A stretch of DNA of 48,533 nucleotides from JASFHF01 sp050123375 (GTDB lineage Bacteria > Pseudomonadota > Gammaproteobacteria > UBA12402): positions 1 to 48,533 of the forward strand of contig JASFHF010000012.1 of NCBI GenBank assembly GCA_050123375.1. The letters are read 5' to 3'. The translations under genes and the position numbers were made by a program. The notes beneath the pieces were generated by a model, which did not search any database, was not told the origin of the DNA, and saw only the letters and a list, made by a program, of their open reading frames with translations. Shown in pieces: positions 48,409 through 48,533 of this stretch (positions are counted from its first letter, which is position 1; the number at the start of each line of letters is the position of its first letter).

Positions 48409-48533
48409 GTGCGCCAAGAGGCGGATAAATATCAGTCGGTGAAAATCCGACCTACGTAAAGATTAGCCGTCAACGTAGAACCGAACTTTACACTGAAGGA
48501 GGTAACAAATTTGGTGAAGCTAAAGGGAGGGAT
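48409..48533 (+). mobile_element. 5' end of a probable group II intron (cut by window edge)
   Basis: The sequence starts GTGCGCC, fitting the GUGYG 5' consensus of group II introns. It continues with GGCGGATAA and the TCGGTGAAAATCCGAC hairpin, a standard domain I element of bacterial introns. A CTACG/CGTAG pairing follows (48453-48478 region), then GGAGGTAAC. Only about 125 nt are in the window, so no reverse transcriptase or domain V can be checked. It begins 16 bp after the TIGR04255 stop codon. Confidence 0.65.

Overview
This window looks like an AT-rich gammaproteobacterial chromosome. The evidence is the lptD-surA pair with a Cys-Cys LptD, divergent yhbY/rlmE, grpE-dnaK-dnaJ-greA, DinJ/YafQ, a CBU_0592-type small membrane protein, one-piece tmRNA next to smpB, and a CsrA/phage-repressor module like those of Legionella integrative elements. 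Many short palindromic repeats lie between genes. A Legionellales-like, host-associated or anaerobe-tolerant lineage is plausible, but I cannot name a genus from sequence alone.

Layout. Positions 1-6.5 kb: SDR oxidoreductase, pyruvate:ferredoxin oxidoreductase (nifJ) and a leucine-type amino-acid dehydrogenase, all on the minus strand. 5.9-10.4 kb: grpE, dnaK (with a near-consensus heat-shock promoter), dnaJ, greA. 10.7-12.1 kb: an unrecognised 468-residue protein with a zinc-deaminase signature near its C-terminus. 12.1-13.3 kb: small membrane protein, yhbY and rlmE.

13.3-22.9 kb, minus strand: a bacterial microcompartment (BMC) operon read from a good sigma-70 promoter at about 22.97 kb. 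The order is BMC-H, BMC-P, CoA-acylating aldehyde dehydrogenase, PduS-like RnfC protein, BMC-T, BMC-P, BMC-P, DeoC, BMC-T, class II aldolase, KdsB-like nucleotidyltransferase, histidine-phosphatase-fold protein and TpiA. DeoC would make acetaldehyde plus glyceraldehyde-3-phosphate. The class II aldolase could make dihydroxyacetone phosphate plus an aldehyde. The dehydrogenase would turn the aldehyde into acyl-CoA, PduS would handle electrons, and TpiA would join the two triose phosphates. This matches the sugar-phosphate-utilising (SPU) kind of BMC. No phosphotransacylase or alcohol dehydrogenase is in the window.

23.1-31.7 kb: dinD, then a very AT-rich accessory segment ending at the 3' end of ssrA (tmRNA). 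An imperfect copy of the ssrA 3' end lies at 24042-24059, so this is probably an old ssrA-targeted island of about 7.3 kb that has lost its integrase. It holds a molybdenum-carrier-like protein, a VUT/YhhQ transporter, an XRE-S24 repressor facing an operator-rich promoter and a long GGA-containing leader, two receiver-domain proteins, two CsrA paralogues, a gene broken by a 26-bp insertion, and a three-gene TIGR04255 cassette.

31.7-47.3 kb: core genes (smpB, thiL, rlmB, ychF, malic enzyme, dtd, dinB, nitroreductase, lptD, surA), a DUF4143 ATPase behind a 33-bp palindrome, a dinJ/yafQ toxin-antitoxin pair, tRNA-Val(CAC) and tRNA-Phe(GAA). 47.3 kb to the end: a second accessory segment after tRNA-Phe with tandem repeats, another TIGR04255 protein and the 5' end of a probable group II intron cut by the window edge.

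Several families of small inverted repeats sit tightly between genes. They often supply the Shine-Dalgarno sequence, start codon or last codons of the neighbouring gene.
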